Shown in pieces: positions 35,950 through 44,722 of a DNA stretch of 46,248 nucleotides (position 1 is its first letter; each line of letters opens with the position of its first letter). Under the pieces are notes generated by a model. The model saw only the letters and a program-made list of their open reading frames with translations. It did no database searches and was not told the origin of the DNA. The translations under genes were made by a program, and so were the position numbers. Source of the stretch: CAZHLD01 sp964533185 (GTDB taxonomy: Bacteria; Acidobacteriota; Terriglobia; Acidiferrales; UBA7541); NCBI GenBank assembly GCA_964533185.1, contig CAZHLD010000018.1:1-46248 (forward strand), given 5' to 3'.

Positions 35950-36846
35950 ATGCGGATCGACGCGACACACCGGAAATGGTTTTTCGCTTCGCTTGGGATT
36001 GCGGGCGCGGCCACGGCTGTGTACATCCCGTATGCGCTCACCTCTGCCCACGGGCCGCGCGGCTCGAGCGCGATCGGGCTGACCTTTGGCATCATCGGCT
36101 CGGCGTTCATGTTGTTTGCCGGCTTACTGGGCGCGCGTAACCGCGTGCCGGTCTGGCGGCTGGGCCGCGCGCAGACGTGGATGCGCGGACACCTGTGGCT
36201 TGGCCTGCTGAGCCTGCCGCTGATTTTTTTCCATGGCGGGTTCCACTTCGGTGGGACGCTGACCACTGTGTTGATGTGGCTGTTGATCGTTGTGGTCACC
36301 AGCGGCGTCGTCGGCGCGGCGCTGCAACACTACTTGCCGCGGACCGTCACTGCCGATGTGCCCATGGAGACGATTTTCGACGAGATTGCGAGCGTTCGCG
36401 CACAGCTCCGCCGCGAGGCCGACCAACTGGTCGCCGCCGTTTGCGGCCCGCTGAGGACGGCCGTGGCAGACATCCGCGCGGATACGGCCGGCGAGGCTGA
36501 GAAGTTGACCGACGCCGTGGCGCTCAGCGCGGACGAGGGCGCGCCGCTGCGGCGCTTTTATCTGGGCGAGATGCAGCCGTTCCTCGATGACCCGCGGAAC
36601 AAGCGTGCCGTGCTGGCCGATCCGCAAAAGGCCTCAGCCGCGTTCGAGCAGTTGCGCACCCTGCTGCCGCCCGCCGTTCACGCAACGGTGAAGGACCTGG
36701 AAAACATCTGCGAGGAGGAGCGGCAGTTGCGCCGGCAAGCGAGGCTGCATCACTTGTTGCACGACTGGCTGCTGGTGCACATCCCGCTCTCGCTCGCGCT
36801 GCTCGTGCTGGGCGCCGTACATGCGTGGATGGCGCTGAGATTCTAG
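35950..36846 (+). CDS. membrane protein, candidate cytochrome b-like anchor
   Basis: The predicted protein has 298 residues and starts 5 nt after the upstream stop. Helices lie at about 10-30, 41-61, 80-98 and 104-124, with a last one near 276-296. Histidines H81, H95 and H99 (HLWLGLLSLPLIFFHGGFHF), H127 and the C-terminal VHIPLSL and VHAWMAL could ligate heme b. A charged soluble or coiled-coil segment (about 140-265) separates the last helix. It resembles small quinone-reacting cytochrome b anchors, but no named family is certain. Its stop codon TAG is the CTAG end of the adjacent MITE-like element. It is likely the membrane partner of the Fe-S fusion and the downstream decaheme cytochrome. 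Confidence 0.75.
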   Translation: MRIDATHRKWFFASLGIAGAATAVYIPYALTSAHGPRGSSAIGLTFGIIGSAFMLFAGLLGARNRVPVWRLGRAQTWMRGHLWLGLLSLPLIFFHGGFHFGGTLTTVLMWLLIVVVTSGVVGAALQHYLPRTVTADVPMETIFDEIASVRAQLRREADQLVAAVCGPLRTAVADIRADTAGEAEKLTDAVALSADEGAPLRRFYLGEMQPFLDDPRNKRAVLADPQKASAAFEQLRTLLPPAVHATVKDLENICEEERQLRRQARLHHLLHDWLLVHIPLSLALLVLGAVHAWMALRF

Positions 36847-36990
36847 CAGCTTGTTGAAAAACTCGCGCGCTGTCATTCTGAGCGAGCTTGGCGAGCGAAG
36901 AATCTCTCTGTTTCTTGAACTGACGGCCCAGAAGGATGCTTCGCTGCGCTCAGCATGACATGCAAAGGCACTTTTTCAACAAACTGCTAG
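36843..36990. mobile_element. 148-bp MITE-like element with 20-bp terminal inverted repeats
   Basis: The ends CTAGCAGCTTGTTGAAAAAC (36843-36862) and the complement of CTAGCAGTTTGTTGAAAAAG (36971-36990) match at 18 of 20 positions. The interior has a second inverted pair, TGTCATTCTGAGCGAGC near the left and CTTCGCTGCGCTCAGCATGACA-like sequence near the right. There is no coding capacity. The CTAG end fits an IS5-type YTAR target and forms the stop codon of the preceding gene. It fills most of the 175-nt gap before the decaheme gene. No transposase is present. Confidence 0.7.
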
Positions 36991-37021
36991 TGGTTGAAAG
37001 TTTAAGGTTAGAGGTTCGAAA

Positions 37022-38458
37022 GTGCCGCGAACGCGCACAACTAAAAAGCTCGCGCAGCGAATCGACCTGAACTATTTTAAGCGCTCCAACCCGCTGCGTC
37101 GTTGGCGGGTCTGGCTGGCGATCGGACTGCCCGTGCTCGCCGTGGTGTGGCTGATTTGGCTCGCCGCACGGCGCGACGACACGGTCTACAGTAGCGGACA
37201 GCTATCGACCGCCCACGCGGTACTCAACTCCGATTGCGCCGCGTGCCATGTGCGCGATACGGGTTCATTCAGCGCCGTCGCGACCGATGCCGCCTGCCTT
37301 TCCTGCCACGATGGACCAATCCACAAAGACAACCAGACATTCACGCCGACCTGCGCCTCCTGCCACCTCGATCACCGCGGCCCAATCCGCCTCGCCGAAA
37401 CCAGCGACGCAAGCTGCACTCAATGCCACGCAGGCTTGCTTTCAAGAAGTGGAATCCCGAAGATCGAAACTCGTGTCGGTTCGTTCTCGGGTGAACACCC
37501 CGAGTTTCACGCTTTGCGCCAGCAGCGGCCCGATCCGGGAACTGTCAAGCTGAATCATGCGGTCCATCTGAAGAAGGACCTGCACGGGCCAGACGGAAAA
37601 CCAGTCCAGCTCGTCTGCCACGACTGCCACCGACTTACTGAGGAGCGCGAACCGTGGCCATATGGTGCGGAAGAAGTCCGTCCGAGCGGCATCAAATCGA
37701 GATCCACTGAGCCGGCGGCCTCCGCAAGATCACCCCAGCACATACGTGGAATCGGCAGCGGGCGGCTAATGGGACCCGTGAGCTATGAAAAAGCTTGCGC
37801 GCGCTGCCACCTCCTTCAATTTGATAAACGCTTTCAAGAAGGTGTGCCACATGGCGAACAAGCCCCCGAGATTCACAGGTTTGTCGTAAGAAAGTTCTTG
37901 GATTACATCCGGACGCATTCGAGCGAGCTGCGTGTGGTCCGAGAGCCAGATCGGAACCTGACCGGCAAGCCTGCGCTGCCCGTCGCGCGCACCCTGACTC
38001 CAGCCCAATGGGTTGATGAGAGAACCATTGAGGCGGAGCAGCTCTTGTGGCGCAAGACATGCAAGCAGTGCCATACGCTCACATTTCCGTTAGCAGGCAT
38101 CAAGCTCTATCCGCACGGCGGCGTCTTGCAGGGGGCCCCTCTCATCGAAGAGACGAAAGCCCCCGTTCGTTGGATGCCGCATGCGAAGTTCAGCCACACG
38201 GCGCACCAGATGCTGACCTGCACGAGTTGTCACGCAGCGACGACGAGCAAGGAAACCTCCGATGTGCTGCTGCCCGGCATCGCCACCTGCCAGTCCTGCC
38301 ACAACCACAACGCGAGCGGCGCCGAGTCGCGCTGTTTTCTCTGCCACACCTACCACGACTGGTCGAAGGAAAAGCCGGTGCGAGGCAAGTTCCGGCTGCG
38401 CGAGATTACCGGCGGCACGCCGCTGCAACTGGGCGAACAAAAAGTTGCCATCGAATAA
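37022..38458 (+). CDS. membrane-anchored decaheme cytochrome c
   Basis: The predicted protein has 478 residues from a GTG start. A single N-terminal TM anchor (about 30-48; LAIGLPVLAVVWLIWLA) is followed by a periplasmic domain. Ten CX2CH motifs are present: 72, 92, 111, 132, 199, 259, 347, 400, 423 and 438. The spacing between motifs 4-7 is wide, and the segment 205-345 has two wide gaps. This resembles cytochrome c3/c7-type multiheme proteins that move electrons across the periplasm. The position after the NADH, Fe-S and membrane genes fits a quinol- or Fe-S-linked periplasmic carrier. The gap before it holds a MITE-like element, so co-transcription with the upstream genes is not assured. 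Confidence 0.85.
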   Translation: MPRTRTTKKLAQRIDLNYFKRSNPLRRWRVWLAIGLPVLAVVWLIWLAARRDDTVYSSGQLSTAHAVLNSDCAACHVRDTGSFSAVATDAACLSCHDGPIHKDNQTFTPTCASCHLDHRGPIRLAETSDASCTQCHAGLLSRSGIPKIETRVGSFSGEHPEFHALRQQRPDPGTVKLNHAVHLKKDLHGPDGKPVQLVCHDCHRLTEEREPWPYGAEEVRPSGIKSRSTEPAASARSPQHIRGIGSGRLMGPVSYEKACARCHLLQFDKRFQEGVPHGEQAPEIHRFVVRKFLDYIRTHSSELRVVREPDRNLTGKPALPVARTLTPAQWVDERTIEAEQLLWRKTCKQCHTLTFPLAGIKLYPHGGVLQGAPLIEETKAPVRWMPHAKFSHTAHQMLTCTSCHAATTSKETSDVLLPGIATCQSCHNHNASGAESRCFLCHTYHDWSKEKPVRGKFRLREITGGTPLQLGEQKVAIE

Positions 38459-38475
38459 GCCAGCCTGACGAACGT

Positions 38476-38503
38476 GTAGGGGCGCACCATGCTGCGCTCC
38501 TAC
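38476..38503. repeat. 28-bp imperfect palindrome, copy 2
   Basis: The element begins GTAGGGGCGCACCA and ends TGCTGCGCTCCTAC, two mismatches from copy 1 at 30258-30285. It fills most of the 57-nt gap between the two convergent decaheme cytochrome genes and is a likely bidirectional terminator. Confidence 0.7.
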
Positions 38504-38515
38504 GGCCAACCCGCC

Positions 38516-41500
38516 CTACCTGAAGCGGGCGAGGATGCGGTCGAGAAAGGAGTGAGCCTGCGCTGGCTCACGCGGGGGAGCGGGCGGTGCGTCGGTGACG
38601 GCGTAAAGCTTGCCGTCGCGCAAATAGAGCTTGTGCATCTCCTCCCGGTTGAACGGGCGCGCGCCGCGGCGGCCAAAGACGGCCAACTGGTTGCCGCTCT
38701 CGTCCACGGCGCGGTCGCGGTCAATGCCGCGCGAGACGGCAAGCGCAGGGCCGTGCGTATGGCGGCTGGCGATGAGCTTCGGCACCGGGCGCGGGCTGAA
38801 GCCGTAGTGGTTGGGCGTGTCCACCGGTGAGAAGAGCTGCACGACACGCAGGCCGTTGTGCCCGTCGGCGACAAAGGCAAACTGGCTGGCGTTGACCATG
38901 CCGATCTCAATGTCGTGGGTGTCGTCGAGCTTGCCGCCGGCGTTGAATAGCTGGTCGAGGCGCGGCTGCTCGGGCCGCTCGACGTCAATCATCGCAATTC
39001 CCTGTTTCCCTGCTGCGACATACGCATATGTGCGCGACACAGTGACGTTGCGCGCATTGGCGAGCGGTACGCGCGCGCCGGCGACCAGTTGCGGCTGATC
39101 GAGCGCCGTAACGTCGAGCACCTTCAGCCCATCGCGGTCCACCACAAACGCATAGCGGAACTGCACGGCGATACCCTGCGGCTCGATGAGCTGCGGCGCG
39201 CCGATTTCAGCGGTGACGCGCGGCTGCAGGGGGTTGTCGAGGTCCACCACCACCAGCCCGCGGTCGCAGAGGATGTAGGCATACGTGCCGGCGATGGTGA
39301 TCCGGCGCGCGCCATTCAGGATGCCGCCGGGGTTGAACGTGACGGCGCGCCTCAGAAAATTATTCTTCGGGTCGCCATCAAGCAACGTGCCAACGCCGGG
39401 TGTCTTCGCCTTCAGGTCAGGGTCGCCGATCACCACTAGGCCCTCGAACTTGTCGGCAATGTAGAGGAAGCCGTACATCAGGTGTATGGGCTGCTCCTCG
39501 TTCTGTGGGAAGTGTGTGCGCAGCGGGTCCACGCCAAGCGTGGTGGGCGTGGCGACGGCCGTGGCGTATTTCGTCTTGACGTAGAAGCGCTGGCCCAGCG
39601 GCGAAACCGGCGCGGTGACGATGCGCTCCGAAAAACCCTTGTTGTCAATCTGCGCGACGTCGTACACGCGGAAACCGCCCGGACCCAGCGCCGCGTAAAC
39701 GTACTCGCCGCGAAGCTGGACATTGAGCACATTACCGGCGTGGTGATGCGATTCGCGCAGTTCGCCGTGGCGGGCGAGGTGTTTTTTGTAATTGTCCGGA
39801 TAGGCGATGCGCTGGAGGTCGCTGCCGTAGATGGCGGGCGGCTCGTCGTGCTCGGCGACGGCCACCGCCTCAAAGCCCTTCTCGCCAGTAGCGACGTAGA
39901 TGTAGCGGCCCATGAAGTTCAGGAAGCCCGTGCCCTGCAAGAGCACCTGAGCCATCCAGGCGTTGTTGTCGCGCGCGGCCGAGACGTGGCAGTCGGAGCA
40001 CGTCTTCGTCTCACGGCCGCGGACCGTGTGCGGCACAAACGTGCTAAACGCCTGCCCGGAGAAACCTTCGGCGGAAACGGTCTGCTGCTGGTAGTAGAGC
40101 CATTCGCGGTTGGCGTTTTGCGAGCTGACGAGAACGGCGCAGGCGGAGCGGGCGGGCGCGGTGCGATTGCCGGTGACGGTGCCGTCCTTGGCCAGCATGA
40201 AGACGTCGTCGCGGAGCACCTGGAAGTTGTAGCTGGTCCAGTTGCGCGTGGTGAGGCCCTCGTTGTGCAACATGGGCTTGCGCTGGTTGGCAGTCATTTC
40301 GAGGTGGCAGCCGAAGCAGCTCGTCGTCCACGAGGTGTGGCAGGCGTAGCAGGTCATTTTGCTGTTGGCATGCGCGAGCTGCGAAGAATCGCCGGGGACG
40401 TCGCCCCAGGTGCGCCCATCAGCGCGAACTGTTTTTGCCAGGCGCGATTTTTCGCTGTAGTGCGAGCTGGCGGGCGTGATCGTGTCGAGTACCTGCACCA
40501 CTTCCCATTCGCGCTCCGGCTCCACCATCGAGCGCTGGTAGAGCCGGCCCTCGCGCCAGGCAAAGCGGCGCTGCTGCCAGGGCGTGCGCAGACGGTCCAG
40601 GTGCGTGCCGCCCACGGGCGCGGCCGGGCCGGAGGTCACCAGCGTAGCCTTGCTTTCGATCGTGCCATGGCAATCCACACAGTCCAGTTCAATCGCTGCG
40701 CGCGGCTCACCATAGAGCTTGCCGTTGCCGTGCGAATCCTGCTCGAAGTGGCAGTCCACGCAGTGCATTCCCTTTTCGAGATGGATGTCTTTCAGGTGGA
40801 CGGCCTTCTCGAATTTCTTCGGGTCGTCGAACGGGACGATCTTGCCTTCACGATCGAGCAGGTTGCCCTTGCGGTCGCGCTGATAGACGGCGCGGAAGAT
40901 CCAGCCGTGGCTGTGGAAGTCGGCAAACTGCGTGTGCTGGAGCTTGCTGTTGAACTCCGGCGTGCCGGTCTGCTCAAGAAACTTCGAGTCGGACCAGAGG
41001 CCGCGCGGCGCGGCGCCCTCGGGGTTGCGGAGATTTGCCTGGTAGCGCTCTTGGGCGGAAGGGTTGCGCTGCTCGGCGGGATACATCTTGTCGCCATCCA
41101 CTTCGTTGTCCCACCAGGTGTAGCCGAAGTACGTGGTGACCATGTTCGTACCCGGGTGCATGTGGCAGACCATGCACTGGCTCGATGGGATTGCCCGCGT
41201 AAACGCATGGCGGATGGGATGGCCGGATTCGTGTTTGGGAGTCGTCGGGTCGGAACTCGCGCTCAGTCCGCGATTGCCGAAGCGCGCATAAGGACCGGAA
41301 TGGACGGGCGAACGATCATTCGCATAGACGACATGGCAAGCCGTGCAGCCGCTGTGGCGATAGTCGCCCGGCTGGTCGTTCGTGCCCGGCAGAGAAAGCA
41401 ACGGGTCGAGCAGGCGTGTCTTCTGCAGGCCGAGAAAAACCGGGTCGGTGCGCAGCAGCGTGCCGAAGCCGCGCTCGCCCACTTTGTTGTCCGGACGGCC

Positions 41501-42319
41501 GGGCTCTTCTTCGCGCGTGGGATTGCCGGTTTCGGCGCGCCGGCGGCCGCCGCGCTCGAAGGTGCGCAGTACATTGCCCGGCTGAGAAAGCTCCCAGCGC
41601 TGGAGCGGGTTGAGCTCAGGCAGCACGCCTTTCTTGCGCGTCTCATCAGGTGTGGGCGAAGGCGCCGTGCGGAGTTGCTGCGGCGTGCCATCGGCGGAGT
41701 AGCTCTCGCCGAAGTGCGTGTCCTTGAGCGGGAAGCCGCCGTTGTTGTAGAGCGCGGCGCCCCAGAGCATCCCGCCGTGAGTCATCATGCTGGACTGCAC
41801 GCGGCGGACGATTCCGGCGTGGCAGCCGGTTGTGCCACAAGTCTGCGCAGCAACGCGCAGGTCGCCCGGGTTGACGAAGCGCACGTACGCCAGGTTTTCG
41901 CGCAGCCACTTCGTGTAGGGGCGAACCATGTTTTCTTCGCCGCCCGCAAGCTCGGGCTGACTCGGCTGCGGGTGCGCCTGGAGCTTGGCTTGTTCGTAGG
42001 CGGCCGAGCCGGGCGCGGCACCGGTCGGCAGCCGCACGTCGAAAACGCCGCCGTGGCAATCGGCACAGCCCACCCGGACGGTGCCGGTGGGATGCATCGT
42101 CGGAGCATCGGTCGAGACGTGGCAGGTGATGCAGCCGGCGCTCTTGCGGTCGGCCTCGGCCTGCGACTGAGCGAGCAGGCCAGGCTCGTCAGGTCGGGCA
42201 GCCGCCTGCGGGCCGCGCGCGGCGAATAGCAGCAAGCCGATGCTCACCGCGAGCAGGCAGAGCGCCGCGGCCGGGGCGTGCGCACGTCGTGCCCGAAAGT
42301 GGATGAGCGGCAGTCGCAT
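38516..42319 (-). CDS. decaheme cytochrome c with C-terminal LVIVD-type beta-propeller
   Basis: The predicted protein has 1267 residues. The ATG at 42319 shares a base with the upstream stop (TGATG). A hydrophobic segment (about 16-40) is a signal peptide or anchor. Ten heme motifs are visible: 63, 85, 161 (CGTTGCH, a CX4CH), 325, 382, 520, 547, 657, 668 and 774. From about 803 the protein is built of repeats such as GRYIYVATGEKGFEAVAV, GEYVYAALGPGGFRVYDV and GTYAYILCDRGLVVVDLDN, which match LVIVD/beta-propeller repeats. A fusion of ten hemes to a propeller suggests a large exported or outer-membrane redox protein. The adjacent barrel gene makes an outer-membrane electron conduit plausible. 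Heme count is from sequence; the role is inferred. Confidence 0.85.
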   Translation of the reverse strand: MRLPLIHFRARRAHAPAAALCLLAVSIGLLLFAARGPQAAARPDEPGLLAQSQAEADRKSAGCITCHVSTDAPTMHPTGTVRVGCADCHGGVFDVRLPTGAAPGSAAYEQAKLQAHPQPSQPELAGGEENMVRPYTKWLRENLAYVRFVNPGDLRVAAQTCGTTGCHAGIVRRVQSSMMTHGGMLWGAALYNNGGFPLKDTHFGESYSADGTPQQLRTAPSPTPDETRKKGVLPELNPLQRWELSQPGNVLRTFERGGRRRAETGNPTREEEPGRPDNKVGERGFGTLLRTDPVFLGLQKTRLLDPLLSLPGTNDQPGDYRHSGCTACHVVYANDRSPVHSGPYARFGNRGLSASSDPTTPKHESGHPIRHAFTRAIPSSQCMVCHMHPGTNMVTTYFGYTWWDNEVDGDKMYPAEQRNPSAQERYQANLRNPEGAAPRGLWSDSKFLEQTGTPEFNSKLQHTQFADFHSHGWIFRAVYQRDRKGNLLDREGKIVPFDDPKKFEKAVHLKDIHLEKGMHCVDCHFEQDSHGNGKLYGEPRAAIELDCVDCHGTIESKATLVTSGPAAPVGGTHLDRLRTPWQQRRFAWREGRLYQRSMVEPEREWEVVQVLDTITPASSHYSEKSRLAKTVRADGRTWGDVPGDSSQLAHANSKMTCYACHTSWTTSCFGCHLEMTANQRKPMLHNEGLTTRNWTSYNFQVLRDDVFMLAKDGTVTGNRTAPARSACAVLVSSQNANREWLYYQQQTVSAEGFSGQAFSTFVPHTVRGRETKTCSDCHVSAARDNNAWMAQVLLQGTGFLNFMGRYIYVATGEKGFEAVAVAEHDEPPAIYGSDLQRIAYPDNYKKHLARHGELRESHHHAGNVLNVQLRGEYVYAALGPGGFRVYDVAQIDNKGFSERIVTAPVSPLGQRFYVKTKYATAVATPTTLGVDPLRTHFPQNEEQPIHLMYGFLYIADKFEGLVVIGDPDLKAKTPGVGTLLDGDPKNNFLRRAVTFNPGGILNGARRITIAGTYAYILCDRGLVVVDLDNPLQPRVTAEIGAPQLIEPQGIAVQFRYAFVVDRDGLKVLDVTALDQPQLVAGARVPLANARNVTVSRTYAYVAAGKQGIAMIDVERPEQPRLDQLFNAGGKLDDTHDIEIGMVNASQFAFVADGHNGLRVVQLFSPVDTPNHYGFSPRPVPKLIASRHTHGPALAVSRGIDRDRAVDESGNQLAVFGRRGARPFNREEMHKLYLRDGKLYAVTDAPPAPPREPAQAHSFLDRILARFR

Positions 42320-44514
42320 CAAAATTGAAACCGCACGTTGGCGAAGAGCGAAAAAAGCGTCTTCGCGGTGTAGATATCGGTGAAGCCGCGGCCCGGCGTA
42401 AGCGCCGAAGCGCCGCCGGTGACGATGATGTTCTCGGCGAGCGGCGGGCGGTACTGAAATCCGATGCTGTAGTCCACTCCGATGGTGTTGCGGATGGGCG
42501 CCTGGAAGAGTAGCAGCTCGAGCGGCTCGGTGTGATGGAAGCGCAGAAAGTTGACGTTCACGATGCTGCGCAGCTTGGGCGTCAGCTCGATATCGGCGCC
42601 GGCGTTGAAAATGAAAATGCCCGGGTTGACGAAGTTGGCCTGGCCTTCCTCTTTGCTCGAGCGCAGGCTGGGCAGCAGGCTCGAAGGCGGCGTCAGCGCG
42701 ACGCCGGAGCCGGTCAGGCGGATGCCCTCGCGGTTCCACAGGCTGAAGATGCCGCCGGCAAATACGGGCACGTCCACGATGGAGTCAAACCCGCGGGCGC
42801 GGTCGTCTCGCGGCCGCTCATCGCCCGACGACCAGAAAAACGAGCTGCGCAGGCGTGCCCAGTCCTTGTCCACGGAAAGCTCGAGCGCAGCCATCTGCGC
42901 GTTGATGGTGACGCGGCGGCCGGCCAGCGGATTGAGCGAATCGCGGCCCAGCGCCTGGTAAAAGGCATGACTCAGGTTGAGCCTGCCGATGTGGCCGTTG
43001 CCGGTCCAGCCAAGATATGCTGCCTCGATGCGGTGCGGCTGGAGTTGTCCGCTGGAGTGCACCGCTCCAATCGGGGCGGGTCGGACAAGAAAATCGTTTT
43101 CATCAAAACGGAACGTGGGCTCGTCCTTGTTCCAGTGCACGCTGAACTGCGTCGTATAGCCGGGAACGAGGAAATCCTGCACGTAGAGGTTGGCGACGAT
43201 CACCTGCTGGTGGCGGCGCTCGAAGGTGTTGAGCGCGCTGTTGGTGTCCTTTTCGAGGAAATGGAAGTAGACCAGGTTGTACTCCCAGCGGTTTGAATGC
43301 AGGTTGCCGAAAAACCGCAGGCCGGGCTGCTCTTCGACAAAAAGGAACCCGCGGAAATCGCTGGTGAACTGCTGGATGCCCGCGCGCACGGAAAGAAAAT
43401 CGTAATTCGGGCTGAGGTCGCGCAGCTTGACCTCGACGAAGGCTTCTTGCAGGCCGATGTGCGAATCAAAGCGCGTGGTGCCGCGGCGCACGTCCACATT
43501 GACGATGCCGCGCTCGCGCACTTTCAAGTAATTCAGGCTGACCGCCGGCGTGATGCGGATGCGCCAGTCCACCGGCCGGAACGCGGTGTCGCCGTGGAAG
43601 AGGTCGAAAGAAAAGCGCAGCACTTCCACCAGAAAGCCCTGGCCGCCCTTGCCGAAGAACTCCTCGCTGCCGGGCCGCGCGGCGCTCACCTTCGACGGCA
43701 CCGGCAGGCGGCGGGCGTCGATGAAAGTGTCGCTCGAGCCGGTAAAATTGAAAAACGTGCGCTGCCCGAGCTTCGACGGCCAGATCGGCTCATCACCCTT
43801 CAGCCGGTTGCGGTTGAAGGGGTCCCACCAACGCCCCTTCACATAGGGGAACTCGCCCCTCTTCCCGTAGCGCTGCCAATCCGGCATGGGCACGTCCCAG
43901 CGATAGGGGAACTCGGCAAAGACCGCCTCTGCCAGTGGAAGCGTTTCGTAGTCGAAGATTTCGTCGAGGCCGGAAGAATCAGCGCGGCGCGGCAGCTCGC
44001 GATAGGATGCAAGCAACGGGGCTTCTTCGGCAGGCAAGGGCGGGCCGAGCTCGGGCAGGCGGGGCAGGCGCGAGGTCGGCGCGGCCGCGACGGCAGCAGG
44101 CTCAATCGTGATCTCGAGCGCGAGTAGGTCGCCTGCGTTCAGAACAACATTGCTCTGCCTGTACGGCTGCAGGCCCTCGCCCGCGATGCGCAACTCATAG
44201 CGCCCCGGCGACAAATCGAGCAGGCGGAACACGCCTTCGGCATTCGCGACGGCGCGGCGAGTCTCTCCGGTGGCGAGATTGCGCAGCTCGACCATAGCGC
44301 CGGGCGTGCCGCGACCGGAAGGATCGGCGATGACTCCCAGCAGCGCAGCGGTTCTCGCCGGCATCTGCCGCGGCAAGCGCTGCTGCAGCTCCTGTGTGGG
44401 ACGAGGCGGCGGCACGCGGTCTGCGCTGGCTGAACCCGCGCACAGGCAAGCCCACCCACCGGCGACGAGTAGAACTGCTGCGATGCGTGGATGGTTTCGG
44501 GATGCCCTGCGCAT
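42319..44514 (-). CDS. predicted outer-membrane beta-barrel with N-terminal regulatory domain
   Basis: The predicted protein has 731 residues from the ATG at 44514; an upstream TTG is possible. A signal peptide ends near AGSASADRV. A CarboxypepD_reg-like domain (about 55-140; GVIADPSGRGTPGAMVELRN, GVFRLLDLSPGRYELRI) precedes a large strand-rich region with many aromatic turns (VWDPF-type WWDPFNRNRL, FDLFHGDTAFRPVDWRIR, GLRFFGNLHSNRWEYNLV) ending in VRFQF, typical of outer-membrane barrels. MtrB-type barrels have similar size but lack this N-terminal domain. It overlaps the decaheme-propeller gene by one base, so the two are translationally coupled. I infer a barrel partner of that cytochrome. 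Confidence 0.8.
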   Translation of the reverse strand: MRRASRNHPRIAAVLLVAGGWACLCAGSASADRVPPPRPTQELQQRLPRQMPARTAALLGVIADPSGRGTPGAMVELRNLATGETRRAVANAEGVFRLLDLSPGRYELRIAGEGLQPYRQSNVVLNAGDLLALEITIEPAAVAAAPTSRLPRLPELGPPLPAEEAPLLASYRELPRRADSSGLDEIFDYETLPLAEAVFAEFPYRWDVPMPDWQRYGKRGEFPYVKGRWWDPFNRNRLKGDEPIWPSKLGQRTFFNFTGSSDTFIDARRLPVPSKVSAARPGSEEFFGKGGQGFLVEVLRFSFDLFHGDTAFRPVDWRIRITPAVSLNYLKVRERGIVNVDVRRGTTRFDSHIGLQEAFVEVKLRDLSPNYDFLSVRAGIQQFTSDFRGFLFVEEQPGLRFFGNLHSNRWEYNLVYFHFLEKDTNSALNTFERRHQQVIVANLYVQDFLVPGYTTQFSVHWNKDEPTFRFDENDFLVRPAPIGAVHSSGQLQPHRIEAAYLGWTGNGHIGRLNLSHAFYQALGRDSLNPLAGRRVTINAQMAALELSVDKDWARLRSSFFWSSGDERPRDDRARGFDSIVDVPVFAGGIFSLWNREGIRLTGSGVALTPPSSLLPSLRSSKEEGQANFVNPGIFIFNAGADIELTPKLRSIVNVNFLRFHHTEPLELLLFQAPIRNTIGVDYSIGFQYRPPLAENIIVTGGASALTPGRGFTDIYTAKTLFSLFANVRFQF

Positions 44515-44722
44515 CCGCTTTGCCCCAAAATGAGAGATGACCGCCCCCAACAAGTAGGCCAACCGCGCCTAGTGAACACCAATGCCTTGAAGCGGGCAAG
44601 AGTTTTCAATCTGGCTTGCTGCAACCGTGGAATCCGCGGGGCGTCACCAGTCTGCTTCGCCCGTCGCAGACCATCTTGAGCCGGGCGCGGCGTTATGATA
44701 GGTAAGCGCTGGAGTTTCCCTG

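Noticed and set aside
36843..36990. Simple intrinsic terminator after the membrane-anchor gene
   Set aside because: The arms are 20 bp, 108 nt apart, with CTAG ends and a nested palindrome; a MITE-like element fits better.
39482..42229. 915-codon open frame on the plus strand opposite the decaheme-propeller gene
   Set aside because: It is antisense to a gene with ten heme motifs and propeller repeats, has no recognisable domain, and is explained by high GC at third positions.
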